A stretch of DNA of 64,000 nt from NCBI GenBank assembly GCA_951812615.1, contig CATOSU010000002.1, forward strand, positions 1,302,001 to 1,366,000. Reading direction: 5' to 3'. The translations under genes and the position numbers were made by a program. This stretch comes from an uncultured Paracoccaceae bacterium. Lineage in GTDB: Bacteria > Pseudomonadota > Alphaproteobacteria > Rhodobacterales > Rhodobacteraceae. Below, piece by piece: positions 29,312 through 37,388 of the stretch; positions within the stretch are counted from its first letter, which is position 1, and every line of letters begins with the position of its first letter. Under the pieces are notes generated by a model, which was not told the DNA's origin, searched no databases, and saw only the letters and a list, made by a program, of their open reading frames with translations.

Positions 29312-29992
29312 TCAGGGTGCGAAATGGTGATCGAAGGCCTGTCTTCCGGCCGTGGTGAACAGAACGGCCCTGCTGTTGGCATCGCGCCGGGCCCAGCCGG
29401 TTTCCAGCATCCGCGCCAGCATGGCCCGTCCCAGTTTTCCGGCCAGATGCGATTCCCGTTCGCTCCAATCCAGACATTCCCGGCACATCGGTGCGCGGCT
29501 GCGGTTCAGATCATCCAGCGGGATGCCGAACGCACGCACGAACCGCGTACCATCGTCTGTCAGCGAAATACCGCCATCATCCATCCGGAAATGACCGTTT
29601 GTGCGCATGGCGACAAACATCTGCACTCCCCGCTCGCCGGCCAGGTGGTTGTAACAGACCCGGGCCTGCCGCAACGCAAGGTCCTTTGGCCCCGTGCGCG
29701 TGCGCAAGTGGCCCTGACCTGCCGCCAGCCCCATCAACCCTTCCAACGCCTGCGCCACGTCCTCGCCCGCCAGTGCATAATACCGATGGCGTCCGGCGCT
29801 GCGCAGCGATACCAGCCCGCCTTCCCGCAGTTTCCCGAGATGGGAACTGGCCGTTTGCGGGGTCACGCCGGCCTCGGCCGCCAGTTCGCTGGCCGTCAGC
29901 GCCTTGCCGGACATGAGAGCAGTCAGGATATTCGCGCGTGCCGGATCCCCGATCAGCGCGGCTACACGAACGATATCGGGGCCGTCTTTCAT
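29312..29992 (-). CDS. ArsR-family (winged helix) transcriptional regulator
   Basis: The protein has 226 residues. The N-terminal ArsR winged helix (LIGDPARANILTALMSG, ELAAEAGVTPQTASSHLGKL, RHRYYALA) is followed by a long C-terminal extension with one tight CREC motif (PMCRECLDWSERESHLAG). The extension is typical of the group of ArsR-like regulators of about 220 residues, not of small metal sensors. It diverges from the NIPSNAP/ABM pair, with a 16-base palindrome at its start, and probably controls them and itself. Confidence 0.9.
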   Translation of the reverse strand: MKDGPDIVRVAALIGDPARANILTALMSGKALTASELAAEAGVTPQTASSHLGKLREGGLVSLRSAGRHRYYALAGEDVAQALEGLMGLAAGQGHLRTRTGPKDLALRQARVCYNHLAGERGVQMFVAMRTNGHFRMDDGGISLTDDGTRFVRAFGIPLDDLNRSRAPMCRECLDWSERESHLAGKLGRAMLARMLETGWARRDANSRAVLFTTAGRQAFDHHFAP

Positions 29993-29994
29993 AG

Positions 29995-30010
29995 TTCGAC
30001 GGTAGTCGAA
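29995..30010. promoter_or_regulatory. Candidate ArsR operator
   Basis: TTCGACGGTAGTCGAA is a perfect dyad (TTCGAC, four-base spacer, GTCGAA) directly before the ArsR start and 55 bases before the divergent NIPSNAP gene. Its position fits autoregulation and control of the divergent pair. Confidence 0.6.
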
Positions 30011-30065
30011 TCATGCGCGCGCCGCAAGCTGCTAGACAACGGTGGCAACAGACCGGAGGCACCCC

Positions 30066-30389
30066 ATGCTCACCTGCATTATCAGATATCACATCGACCC
30101 GACCAAACATGATCAGTTTCGCCAGTATGCCCGAAACTGGGGACAGGCGATTCCGCGATGCGGCGCGGGCCTTGTGGGCTATTTCGCCCCGCACGAAGGG
30201 TCCTCGACGCTGGCCTACGGGATCTACAACATCGACAGCCTGTCGGACTACGAAGCCTACCGTACCCGCCTCGCCGCGGACCCCCTAGGACAAGAGAACT
30301 ATGCCTACGCCCAGCGCGAAAAGTTCCTCTTGCGCGAAGACCGGACCTGGCTCACGCTGGCCTCCGCCCCGCATGGAGAGACCAAATGA
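30066..30389 (+). CDS. NIPSNAP-family protein
   Basis: The protein has 107 residues: a dimeric alpha-beta barrel with the NIPSNAP pattern (YHIDPTKHDQFRQYARNWG, GYFAPHEGSSTLAYGIYNI, FLLREDRTWL). Function in bacteria is not established. The ATG at 30066 is used. It overlaps the ABM gene by four bases and diverges from the ArsR gene. Confidence 0.85.
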   Translation: MLTCIIRYHIDPTKHDQFRQYARNWGQAIPRCGAGLVGYFAPHEGSSTLAYGIYNIDSLSDYEAYRTRLAADPLGQENYAYAQREKFLLREDRTWLTLASAPHGETK

Positions 30390-30730
30390 TTGCCGTCATA
30401 TTCGAAGTCGTTCCCGCCGAAGGGCGCAAGGACGAGTATCTGGACATCGCTGCCGAGATGCGTCCGCTGGTCGAACAGGTCGAAGGGTTCATCTCGGTCG
30501 AACGGTTTCATAGCCTCACCAACCCGGACAAACTGTTGTCGCTGTCTTTCTTCGAGGATGAGGATGCCGTGAACCGCTGGCGGCAACTGTCGGAACACCG
30601 GCTGGCGCAGGCCAAAGGTCGTGGAGGGGTTTTTGAAAGTTACCGGCTAAAGGTGGCCCAGGTCTTGCGCGACTATGGGATGGAAGACCGCAACGATGCA
30701 CCGGAAGACAGCAGGCGCCTGAACGGTTAG
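30386..30730 (+). CDS. Antibiotic biosynthesis monooxygenase (ABM) domain protein
   Basis: This 114-residue protein has a single ABM-type ferredoxin-like fold (VIFEVVPAEGRKDEYLDIAAEM, split over residues 3-24; VEGFISVERFHS; LSLSFFEDEDAVNRWR). Such proteins oxidise quinone or aromatic compounds without cofactor, or act as haem-degrading enzymes. It is coupled to the NIPSNAP gene by an ATGA overlap. Confidence 0.87.
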   Translation: MIAVIFEVVPAEGRKDEYLDIAAEMRPLVEQVEGFISVERFHSLTNPDKLLSLSFFEDEDAVNRWRQLSEHRLAQAKGRGGVFESYRLKVAQVLRDYGMEDRNDAPEDSRRLNG

Positions 30731-30796
30731 TCCTTTCGTCCCGGGGCAATTCGGCCCGGGCTGAGTCCGGGGTACCTGTTGTGCCGGGCGCAGGTC

Positions 30797-30934
30797 TTAT
30801 GTGTAATGGTCCACCCGGACCTGAATACCATGCGCCCGCTTCATTGCATAAAGCAGCGAAGCACAGATCTGACGAGCGAAAGTAGGTTCGTCATGGGTGG
30901 TGCGGGATGATCGGGTTCCTTCCTGGCGGTTCAT
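30797..30934 (-). CDS. Small hypothetical protein (45 residues)
   Basis: The frame encodes 45 residues: MNRQEGTRSSRTTHDEPTF, then ARQICASLLYAMKRAHGIQ, then VRVDHYT. The ATG at 30934 is preceded by AGGGAGA at ideal spacing. The second half could form an amphipathic helix (ICASLLYAMKRAHG). It lies in an otherwise empty stretch and points away from the LysR gene at 31269, a common layout for a LysR target. I do not recognise it. Confidence 0.5.
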   Translation of the reverse strand: MNRQEGTRSSRTTHDEPTFARQICASLLYAMKRAHGIQVRVDHYT

Positions 30935-31268
30935 GGTGTGTCTCCCTGACGGTGTGACGTGTGTGAATACTGTCTTTGTATCCCACAGGCCGGGAACCGG
31001 CTGTGATCGCCTTCACAGATGCGGCATTTTTTTGAATCGCAGGAATCCAATGACGCCGATAGGGAACCCGGTTTCCGGCGAAATTGTTGATTGGCGGGAT
31101 TTCGAACCTGATTGGCCTGTTCCCGAAAACACGTTTGCCGGCAACTGTATATGTCCGCCTTGACCCGGAGGCAGCGACCTCTGCGATGGCAGCTGCATCG
31201 GACGCTTTTGGCGGCTGTTGTCGAACCGCTCGTTCCAGCCTCCGGGTCACTTATTTCAGGAGGGGCAC
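30935..31268. other. Intergenic stretch with one hairpin
   Basis: This 334-base stretch between the small minus-strand frame and the second LysR gene has no convincing gene. A strong dyad at 30984-31005 (CACAG, bulged G, CCGG, GAA loop, CCGGCTGTG) and a run of seven T near 31027 are the only structure I see. It presumably holds divergent promoters. Confidence 0.5.
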
Positions 31269-32174
31269 ATGGCGAATTTGGTAGAGATGGAAGCATTCAC
31301 AACGGTTGTTGAACAGGGCGGGATCACCGTTGCTGCCCGGCAGATGGGGTTGTCAAAATCGGCGGTTTCCAAGCACATTTCCAATCTTGAGGATCGTCTG
31401 GGCGCACGATTGCTGACGCGGTCCACACGGCGGGTCAGCCCGACCGAGATCGGGTTGGCCTATTACGATCGTGCCAGCCGGGTTCTGAACGACGCCGGCG
31501 AAGCGGACGCGATGGTGACGGCCCTGCAGGCCAAGCCCACCGGTGTCCTGCGGGTGTCGGTTGCGACCGATTTCGGGGTGACCCATCTGTCACCGATCAT
31601 CGGCGCGTTCATGGAAGAGTTACCCGATCTGACGGTGAGCCTCGTTCTGCAGAACCGTTTTGCTGAACTGATCAGCGAGGGGTTCGACCTTGGCGTCCGC
31701 GTCGGCGAGCTGGAGGACAGCACCCTGCGTGCCCGCAAATTCGCAAGCGCTGAAAAACGGCTGGTGGCCAGCCCGGCATATCTGGAGCGGTATGGCCGCC
31801 CGGCAAACATCATCGAGCTCGGCCAGCACCGGCTGCTGCATGGAACAATCCGTCCCTCCAGTCAGGTCTGGGCCTTACGCGGCCCCGGCAACACCCGGCA
31901 TCAGGTGCGCGCCACCGGCGCGTTGTGCATCAACGATGGGCAGTCCCTGCTGAATGCGGCCGTGGCGGGGCTGGGCATCGCCTATTTGCCCAGCTACCTG
32001 TACGGAGAGGCTATGCAGCAGGCGCAGGTGGTGGATGCTCTGCCGTCGCTTGTTTCCGAGGAAATCGGATTGCATGCAGTTTACCCGAATGGTCGCTTTA
32101 CCCAACCGAAAGTCCGGGCGTTCATCGATTTTCTGGTCCGGGAGTTTTCGGATCGGGGACCGAACACATGGTGA
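31269..32174 (+). CDS. LysR-family transcriptional regulator (copy 2)
   Basis: This 301-residue LysR regulator has the HTH MEAFTTVVEQGGITVAARQM and SKSAVSKHISNLEDRLGARL, then an effector domain (SVATDFGVTHLSPIIGAF). It aligns without gaps to the LysR at 28253-29158 and is roughly 60 percent identical by eye. ATG 31269 follows AGGAGGG (31258-31264 region). It may act on the divergent small gene at 30797-30934. Confidence 0.92.
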   Translation: MANLVEMEAFTTVVEQGGITVAARQMGLSKSAVSKHISNLEDRLGARLLTRSTRRVSPTEIGLAYYDRASRVLNDAGEADAMVTALQAKPTGVLRVSVATDFGVTHLSPIIGAFMEELPDLTVSLVLQNRFAELISEGFDLGVRVGELEDSTLRARKFASAEKRLVASPAYLERYGRPANIIELGQHRLLHGTIRPSSQVWALRGPGNTRHQVRATGALCINDGQSLLNAAVAGLGIAYLPSYLYGEAMQQAQVVDALPSLVSEEIGLHAVYPNGRFTQPKVRAFIDFLVREFSDRGPNTW

Positions 32175-32299
32175 CCTGATCCGACAGCGATCACGGGCTG
32201 GCCTTCGGCCTAAAATCCACTGACAACACTTCCCTTGCGGTTTCCCACAACATATAGTGTCGGGAAAAAGCAGGCACACAGCTGCCGCGGGGATCGGGT

Positions 32300-33109
32300 A
32301 TGGCACATATCATCGTTGTCGGAAACGAAAAGGGCGGTGCCGGCAAGTCGACGGTTTCGATGCATCTCGCGACTGCTCTGGCACGGCTGGGACACCGTGT
32401 GAAGGCGCTGGATCTGGATCTGCGCCAGCGATCGCTTGCGCGCTATGCCGAGAATCGCAGGACCTTTCTGGAAGCCGAAGGGCTGGATCTGCCCAGCGCA
32501 GAGTGCCACGATCTGCCCGAGGCCGACAAGGACAGCCTGAAACCCGGCGAGAACATTTATGACCACCGCCTGTCTTCGGTCGTAACCATGCTGGAGAAGG
32601 ACAGCGATTTCATCCTGATCGATTGTCCCGGGTCGCATACCCGGCTGAGTCAGGTCGCGCATTCGCTGGCCGACACCCTGATCACACCGCTGAACGACAG
32701 CTATGTCGATTTCGACATGCTCGCCCGGACAGACAGCAGCGGTGAAAAGATCCTTGGCCCGTCGCTTTATTCGGAAATGGTGTGGAACGCGCGGCAATTG
32801 CGTGCGCAGGCCGGGCTGAAAGCCATGGATTGGGTTGTTGTCAGAAACCGGATCGGCACACAGCGCATGGTGAACAAGGAAAAGCTGCAGCGGATCGTCC
32901 GCATCCTGTCCGAACGGATCGGCTTTCGCGTGGCACCGGGGTTTTCGGAGCGGGTCGTTTTCCGCGAGCTGTTTCCCCGCGGTCTGACCCTGCTGGACCT
33001 CAAGGATATCGGGGTAAAGCAGCTCAACATTTCCAACGTCGCGGCACGTCAGGAACTGCGCGACATGATGAAGGCGCTGAACCTGCCGGGCGTGGATATC
33101 ACGTTCTGA
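32300..33109 (+). CDS. mipZ: Division-plane positioning ATPase MipZ
   Basis: This 269-residue ParA/MinD-type ATPase has deviant Walker A EKGGAGKSTVS, DLDLRQRSLARY and Walker B FILIDCPGSHTRLSQ. The length and the tail (ELFPRGLTLLDLKDIGVKQ) match alphaproteobacterial MipZ. MipZ forms a gradient from the ParB-bound origins and blocks FtsZ assembly near the poles. It stands alone here. Confidence 0.93.
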   Translation: MAHIIVVGNEKGGAGKSTVSMHLATALARLGHRVKALDLDLRQRSLARYAENRRTFLEAEGLDLPSAECHDLPEADKDSLKPGENIYDHRLSSVVTMLEKDSDFILIDCPGSHTRLSQVAHSLADTLITPLNDSYVDFDMLARTDSSGEKILGPSLYSEMVWNARQLRAQAGLKAMDWVVVRNRIGTQRMVNKEKLQRIVRILSERIGFRVAPGFSERVVFRELFPRGLTLLDLKDIGVKQLNISNVAARQELRDMMKALNLPGVDITF

Positions 33110-33247
33110 TCAAAGCCCCTGATAGAGATACGATTCACGGTTCGATTTGTGGTATCGGTATTGCGCGTCCCCGGCGTTCGACGGCGGTTCGCAGGCACAG
33201 AGCAGGAACGCGCCCAACCAGACCGCAACACAGATTTTCCAGCGCAT
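33110..33247 (-). CDS. Small lipoprotein (45 residues)
   Basis: This short gene has an ATG at 33247 behind AGGAGA. It encodes a signal peptide with lipobox (MRWKICVAVWLGAFLLCAC) and a 26-residue polar tail rich in Tyr and Ser (YRYHKSNRESYLYQGL). It abuts the mipZ stop and follows the disrupted cyclase on the same strand with 34 bases between. No function is known. Confidence 0.65.
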   Translation of the reverse strand: MRWKICVAVWLGAFLLCACEPPSNAGDAQYRYHKSNRESYLYQGL

Positions 33248-33281
33248 GGCTCTTCTCCTGTAGTTTCGGGTCCGGCCCGGA

Positions 33282-34121
33282 CTAGCCCGTGTAGATTGTA
33301 AACAACTCCTGCGGCTCCGGAACGCCGCGCAACATGTATCTTCCCAACGAAACCAGATCCGTCCGGTCCGCGCCCACGGCGCGCCGCAAATGTTCGGACA
33401 CGACAATGTTCTGGCCAAGTGCCCGATGCATGTCGGACATTCGGGCGGTCTGGTTCACCGCGGGACCGATCACCGTAAAGTCCAGCCGGCTGTCGGCCCC
33501 GATATTGCCATAGTAGATTTCGCCGTTGTGCAGGGCCAGCGTAAACCCCGTCGCCGGTAACCCGGCAGCGGCGCGGGTTGTATTCAGCTCTTCGATCCGG
33601 GCCGTGATCCTGCTGGCGGCTTCCAGCGCGGCATGGGCATCGGTTCTTGCGTCGCCAAGGTCGAACATCGCCATCAGCCCGTCGCCCATGAACTTCAGGA
33701 CATGCCCCCCGATATCTTCGATCACGTTCACAACGATACCGAAATAGGCGTTCAGCATTTCGATCATCCTGTCGCCTTCCAGCCGCTCGGCCAGGCTGGT
33801 GAACCCGATCAGGTCGAAATAGCAGATCGCTGCATCGATCTTTTCCAGCGTGCCGCGCTCGATCTCGCCCGACAGCACGCGGTTCCCGGCATCCGTGCCC
33901 AGATACACGCCCAGCAATTCGCGCGCCATCTTGCGATTGGAGGCGGATTTCAGCGCAAGTCCGAGGAACGGCATCGCCGAGCGGATAAGATCCAGATCGC
34001 CGTCTGAAAATCCTTCCGGTGCATCGCTCGCCCAGGAGATCAGGACGCCTTCGGGTGTGTCTTCAGGGTCGATCTTCTGCGTTTCGTCATGCCGGCTCAG
34101 CAAAATCCCGGCGGCGAAATA
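33282..34121 (-). pseudogene. Class III adenylate/guanylate cyclase, 3' part (split by IS)
   Basis: This is the C-terminal 279 codons of a cyclase gene cut by the insertion element at 34122-34967. It begins YFAAGILLSRHDETQ (end of a GAF-like sensor region), then GFSDGDLDLIRSAMP, and has the cyclase catalytic domain AAICYFDLIGFTSLAERL, HVLKFMGDGLMAMF and FTVIGPAVNQTARMS. The metal aspartates (FDLIGF and MGDG) are present. It stays in frame with the transposase ORFB, which has no stop inside the element. Joined to 34970-35380 it makes a 416-codon gene. Confidence 0.9.
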
Positions 34122-34138
34122 GGCAGCAGACTCATAAA
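34122..34138. repeat. IS terminal inverted repeat, left
   Basis: GGCAGCAGACTCATAAA matches the other end at 12 of 17 positions, with the outer six identical. Confidence 0.8.
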
Positions 34139-34888
34139 ACTGGCACCATAGCCTTACGGATGCGAGTTTGATCATAGCCATGAAGTTGGCTGAGGTTTTC
34201 TCATATCTGGTCGCGATGCGTCGGAACGAAGCTTTGAGCCTGCCGAAGAAGCGCTCGATCTTATTGCGTTCGCGGTAAATTTCCGCGTCAAACTCGGCGG
34301 GCAATTTCCGGTTTGCCTTTGGTGGGATTACGTCGATGGCGCCTTGTTCCCAGATCATTTCACGGATCCAGTCTGCGTCATAAGCCTTGTCCGCGAGCAC
34401 ATATTGCCCAGGCTGCAGTCCATCCAAAAGCTGTTCACAGGGCGGTGCGTCATGGGCTTGGCCCGGCGTCAGCTCATAGCGGATTGGCAGGCCGTCTTGG
34501 TTGGTAAGTGCGTGAATTTTTGTGGTTAACCCGCCCCGCGACCGCCCCATGCAACGACGCGGGTCGTTTTTTTGAGCGTTGCGGCTGAATGATGCACACG
34601 CACGGATGTTCCATCCACCATCACAGTGTCGACGTTGTGCGCGTCGGCGACCGCCTCCATCACACGATCCCAGATGCCAGCATAAGTCCATCGGTTGAAA
34701 CGGTTGTACACCGTGGTGTAGGGGCCGTATTGATCCGGCAAATCCCGCCAAGGGATGCCGGTACGCAAGACATAGAAAATGCCACTGATCACGCGCCGAT
34801 CATCGACACGCTTCACACCCCGGCTGTTGTTCGGGAGCACAGCCTTGATGAACTCCCACTCCAAATCGCTCAAGTCTGATCGCGCCAT
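34122..34888 (-). CDS. IS5-family transposase (ORFA/ORFB, programmed -1 frameshift)
   Basis: ORFA (34526-34888, 120 residues) opens MARSDLSDLEWEFIKAVLP behind GGGGAG and carries the first catalytic aspartate in VMVDGTSVRVHH. ORFB continues in the -1 frame after seven A (plus-strand T at 34567-34573), giving RGGLTTKIHALTNQDGLP, the second aspartate in VLADKAYDADWIR, and the glutamate in YRERNKIERFFGRLK. DDE chemistry is therefore complete. ORFB has no stop before the element ends (FYESAA) and runs on into the cyclase to 33282. Confidence 0.9.
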
Positions 34889-34950
34889 TCCACGGCTCCC
34901 CACATTGTTTTACGGAAAGTGAATCATAACTCGCTGGAAACGTGAAGCTC

Positions 34951-34967
34951 TTTGTAGGTACGCTGCC
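34951..34967. repeat. IS terminal inverted repeat, right
   Basis: Read on the minus strand this end is GGCAGCGTACCTACAAA. The outer GGCAGC is identical to the left end, and it is followed by the second TA copy. Confidence 0.8.
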
Positions 34968-35380
34968 TAGTCGGTGTGTCCGGTCTCGCGCAATTCGTTC
35001 AGCAGGGGAAAGCGGCTGGGCTCGTTGGCGTCCTTGAGCCGTACGCGCAGCTCCATCTCGCTGGTTTCCAGCAGGTAATAAAGCGGGCTCTGAAGCCAGA
35101 CCTCACGGGGGGTATCGGTGAATTCATATTGCTCATATGTGATCCCGCTGGTCCGGGTCCAGTCGAACCCCACACCGCCGTAACGCGGGTGGAACGCGCT
35201 CTGAGCGACGTGCAGCCGCATGAGCGGCACACCCAGGTCGACCAGAGCCCGGCAATACCCTCCCAGAACTTCTTCCTGATCGGCGCCTTCGAGACCCATC
35301 TGCAGCAACTGCTGCGCGACAGGCGCCGCGGGACCGGTAACTGCGGTTATCTTTCGAGCCGGGCTGTTCATGTCTGTCAT
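34967..35380 (-). pseudogene. Class III cyclase, 5' part (split by IS)
   Basis: This frame of 137 codons is the N-terminal sensor part of the same cyclase: EEVLGGYCRALVDLGVPLMRLH, split across residues 37-58, then FDWTRTSGITYEQYEF, LYYLLETSEMELRVRL, and FPLLNELRETGHTD. The TAG stop is made by the target TA plus the first G of the element, so the stop did not exist before the insertion. The catalytic part resumes at 34121. The truncated product could still be made but lacks the catalytic domain. Confidence 0.88.
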
Positions 35381-35436
35381 CCGCTGCGTTGCCTGTAAGT
35401 TATCTGGTGGTGCGCCTGGCCGGTTTTAAGGTCTGG

Positions 35437-35874
35437 TCAGTCCGTCCTTGCCAAACGCCGCAACATGTCGCGCAGGCGCTTGGCGTCCTGCTCGGAAAAC
35501 TGGCTGATCAGGTCCTTGTGGTAAGATTGTGCGACACTTCGCAAATCCAGATAGGCCGACTGACCGGCCGCTGTCAGGTTCAGGATTTCGTGCCGTTTGT
35601 CACGTGTGTCGCGGGTCCGGGTGAGAAAGCGCCGTTTTTCCAGCGCCGCAACGGCCCGGCTGATCTTGGTCTTGTGGGTTCTGGACCGCAGGGCAATTTC
35701 CTTGGCGGTCAGGTCCCCGTACATGCCCAGATGGAACAGAACGCGCCACTCGGTGCGCAGCATCCCGTACCGGTCCTTGTAGACCTTGTGAAACGCGGTG
35801 CTGCTTTCCTCCGCCGCCTGATTGAGCAGGTAGGGAAGAAAATCCAGAAGATTGAATTCGTCATCATCAGGCAT
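35437..35874 (-). CDS. MarR-family transcriptional regulator, probable regulator of the homogentisate operon
   Basis: This 145-residue MarR protein has the winged helix [40 protein letters not shown] and [19 protein letters not shown]. It diverges from hmgA across 69 bases containing a TAGTT/AACTA dyad. MarR proteins in this position usually repress aromatic catabolic genes and let go on binding a pathway aromatic acid. The regulatory link here is inferred from position. Confidence 0.9.
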   Translation of the reverse strand: MPDDDEFNLLDFLPYLLNQAAEESSTAFHKVYKDRYGMLRTEWRVLFHLGMYGDLTAKEIALRSRTHKTKISRAVAALEKRRFLTRTRDTRDKRHEILNLTAAGQSAYLDLRSVAQSYHKDLISQFSEQDAKRLRDMLRRLARTD

Positions 35875-35894
35875 TTTGTCGAATTAGCGGTTGT

Positions 35895-35912
35895 TAGTTA
35901 CAAAATCAACTA
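35895..35912. promoter_or_regulatory. Candidate MarR operator between marR and hmgA
   Basis: TAGTTACAAAATCAACTA is an inverted repeat (TAGTT, eight-base spacer, AACTA) in the short divergent intergenic region, 20 bases before the marR start and 31 before hmgA. The half-site resembles known MarR half-sites. Confidence 0.55.
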
Positions 35913-35943
35913 TTACTCCGCCCGGAGAAACGGAGGACGCGCC

Positions 35944-37305
35944 ATGAATCGCCAGACCAATCCGCACAACATGACACAGGCTGCCACGCCGGTGGGGACC
36001 ATCGAAGGTTACATGCCGGGCTTCGGCAATGATTTTGAAACCGAAGCGCTGCCCGGTGCGTTGCCGCAGGGTATGAACAGCCCCCAGAAGTGCAATTACG
36101 GCCTCTATGGCGAGCAGCTGACCGGCACCGCCTTTACCGCGCCCAGCCACCAGAACGAACGCACCTGGTGTTATCGCATCCGGCCATCGGTCAAGCATTC
36201 GCACCGCTACGAAAAGATCGACCTGCCCTACTGGAAATCCGCGCCCTGCATCGATCCCGATGTCATCTCGCTGGGACAGTACCGGTGGGATCCTGTACCG
36301 TATTCGGATGAAGGCCTGACATGGCTGACCGGTATGCGGACCATGACGACGGCGGGCGACGTGAACACGCAGGTCGGCATGGCCAGCCATATCTACCTGG
36401 TGACCGAAAGCATGGAGGACGCCTATTTCTATTCCGCCGACAGCGAATTGCTGGTTGTCCCGCAGGAAGGTCACCTTCGGTTTTGCACGGAACTGGGGAT
36501 CATCGACCTGGAGCCGAAGGAAATCGCCGTCATCCCGCGCGGCCTGCTTTACCGGGTCGAGGTTCTGGAAGGACCCTGCCGCGGATTCGTCTGCGAAAAC
36601 TATGGTCAGAAGTTCGAACTGCCCGGGCGCGGGCCCATCGGTGCCAACTGCATGGCCAACCGCCGCGATTTCAAGACGCCCGTCGCAGCCTTCGAGGACC
36701 GCGAGACCGCGTCAACGGTGACGATCAAATGGTGCGGGCAGTTCCACGAAACCAAGATCGGGCATTCGCCGCTGGATGTCGTCGCGTGGCATGGCAATTA
36801 CGCGCCCTGCAAATACGATCTGCGCGATTACTGCCCGATCGGCGCGATCCTGTTCGACCACCCGGACCCATCGATCTTTACCGTGCTGACGGCGGCGTCG
36901 GGCGTACCGGGCACCGCCAACATTGATTTCGTGCTGTTCCGGGAACGCTGGATGGTGATGGAGGATACATTCCGTCCGCCGTGGTATCACAAGAACATCA
37001 TGTCCGAGCTGATGGGCAATATTTATGGTCAGTATGATGCCAAACCGCAGGGCTTTGTTCCGGGTGGCATGTCGCTGCACAACATGATGCTGCCACACGG
37101 TCCCGACAAAGAGGCGTTCGAGAAGGCATCGAACGCGAATCTGGGGCCGGACAAGCTGGACAATACGATGTCGTTCATGTTCGAAACCCGCTTTCCGCAG
37201 CACCTGACCGGGTTTGCCGCCAGCGAGGCGCCGCTGCAGGACGACTATATCGACTGCTGGGAAAGCATAGATAAGAAATTCGACGGGACACCGGGCAAGA
37301 AATAA
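35944..37305 (+). CDS. hmgA: Homogentisate 1,2-dioxygenase
   Basis: The 453-residue protein matches HmgA along its length: [41 protein letters not shown], then the iron-site region [32 protein letters not shown], and [15 protein letters not shown]. It opens the homogentisate ring to maleylacetoacetate, using non-haem iron. The ATG at 35944 follows CGGAGGA. It leads an operon with maiA and fahA, the next two pathway steps. Confidence 0.97.
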   Translation: MNRQTNPHNMTQAATPVGTIEGYMPGFGNDFETEALPGALPQGMNSPQKCNYGLYGEQLTGTAFTAPSHQNERTWCYRIRPSVKHSHRYEKIDLPYWKSAPCIDPDVISLGQYRWDPVPYSDEGLTWLTGMRTMTTAGDVNTQVGMASHIYLVTESMEDAYFYSADSELLVVPQEGHLRFCTELGIIDLEPKEIAVIPRGLLYRVEVLEGPCRGFVCENYGQKFELPGRGPIGANCMANRRDFKTPVAAFEDRETASTVTIKWCGQFHETKIGHSPLDVVAWHGNYAPCKYDLRDYCPIGAILFDHPDPSIFTVLTAASGVPGTANIDFVLFRERWMVMEDTFRPPWYHKNIMSELMGNIYGQYDAKPQGFVPGGMSLHNMMLPHGPDKEAFEKASNANLGPDKLDNTMSFMFETRFPQHLTGFAASEAPLQDDYIDCWESIDKKFDGTPGKK

Positions 37306-37388
37306 GTGGCAGGATTGCGTGAATTCACGCACCCTGTGACCGGGAAGGGCAGACCGGCATGGCGCCGGTCCACCGGGGAGGATTACGG

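Larger units (their letters stand above)
34122..34967 (-). mobile_element. IS5-family (IS427-like) insertion sequence, 846 bases
   Basis: The element is bounded by imperfect inverted repeats: GGCAGCAGACTCATAAA at 34122-34138 and the complement of GGCAGCGTACCTACAAA at 34951-34967. A TA duplication lies at 34120-34121 and 34968-34969. It contains two overlapping transposase frames on the minus strand with a seven-A slip site. The boundaries are fixed by the host: removing the element and one TA restores ...HTD-YFAAG... in one frame. A TAG duplication is a formal alternative but gives unequal ends. Confidence 0.92.
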
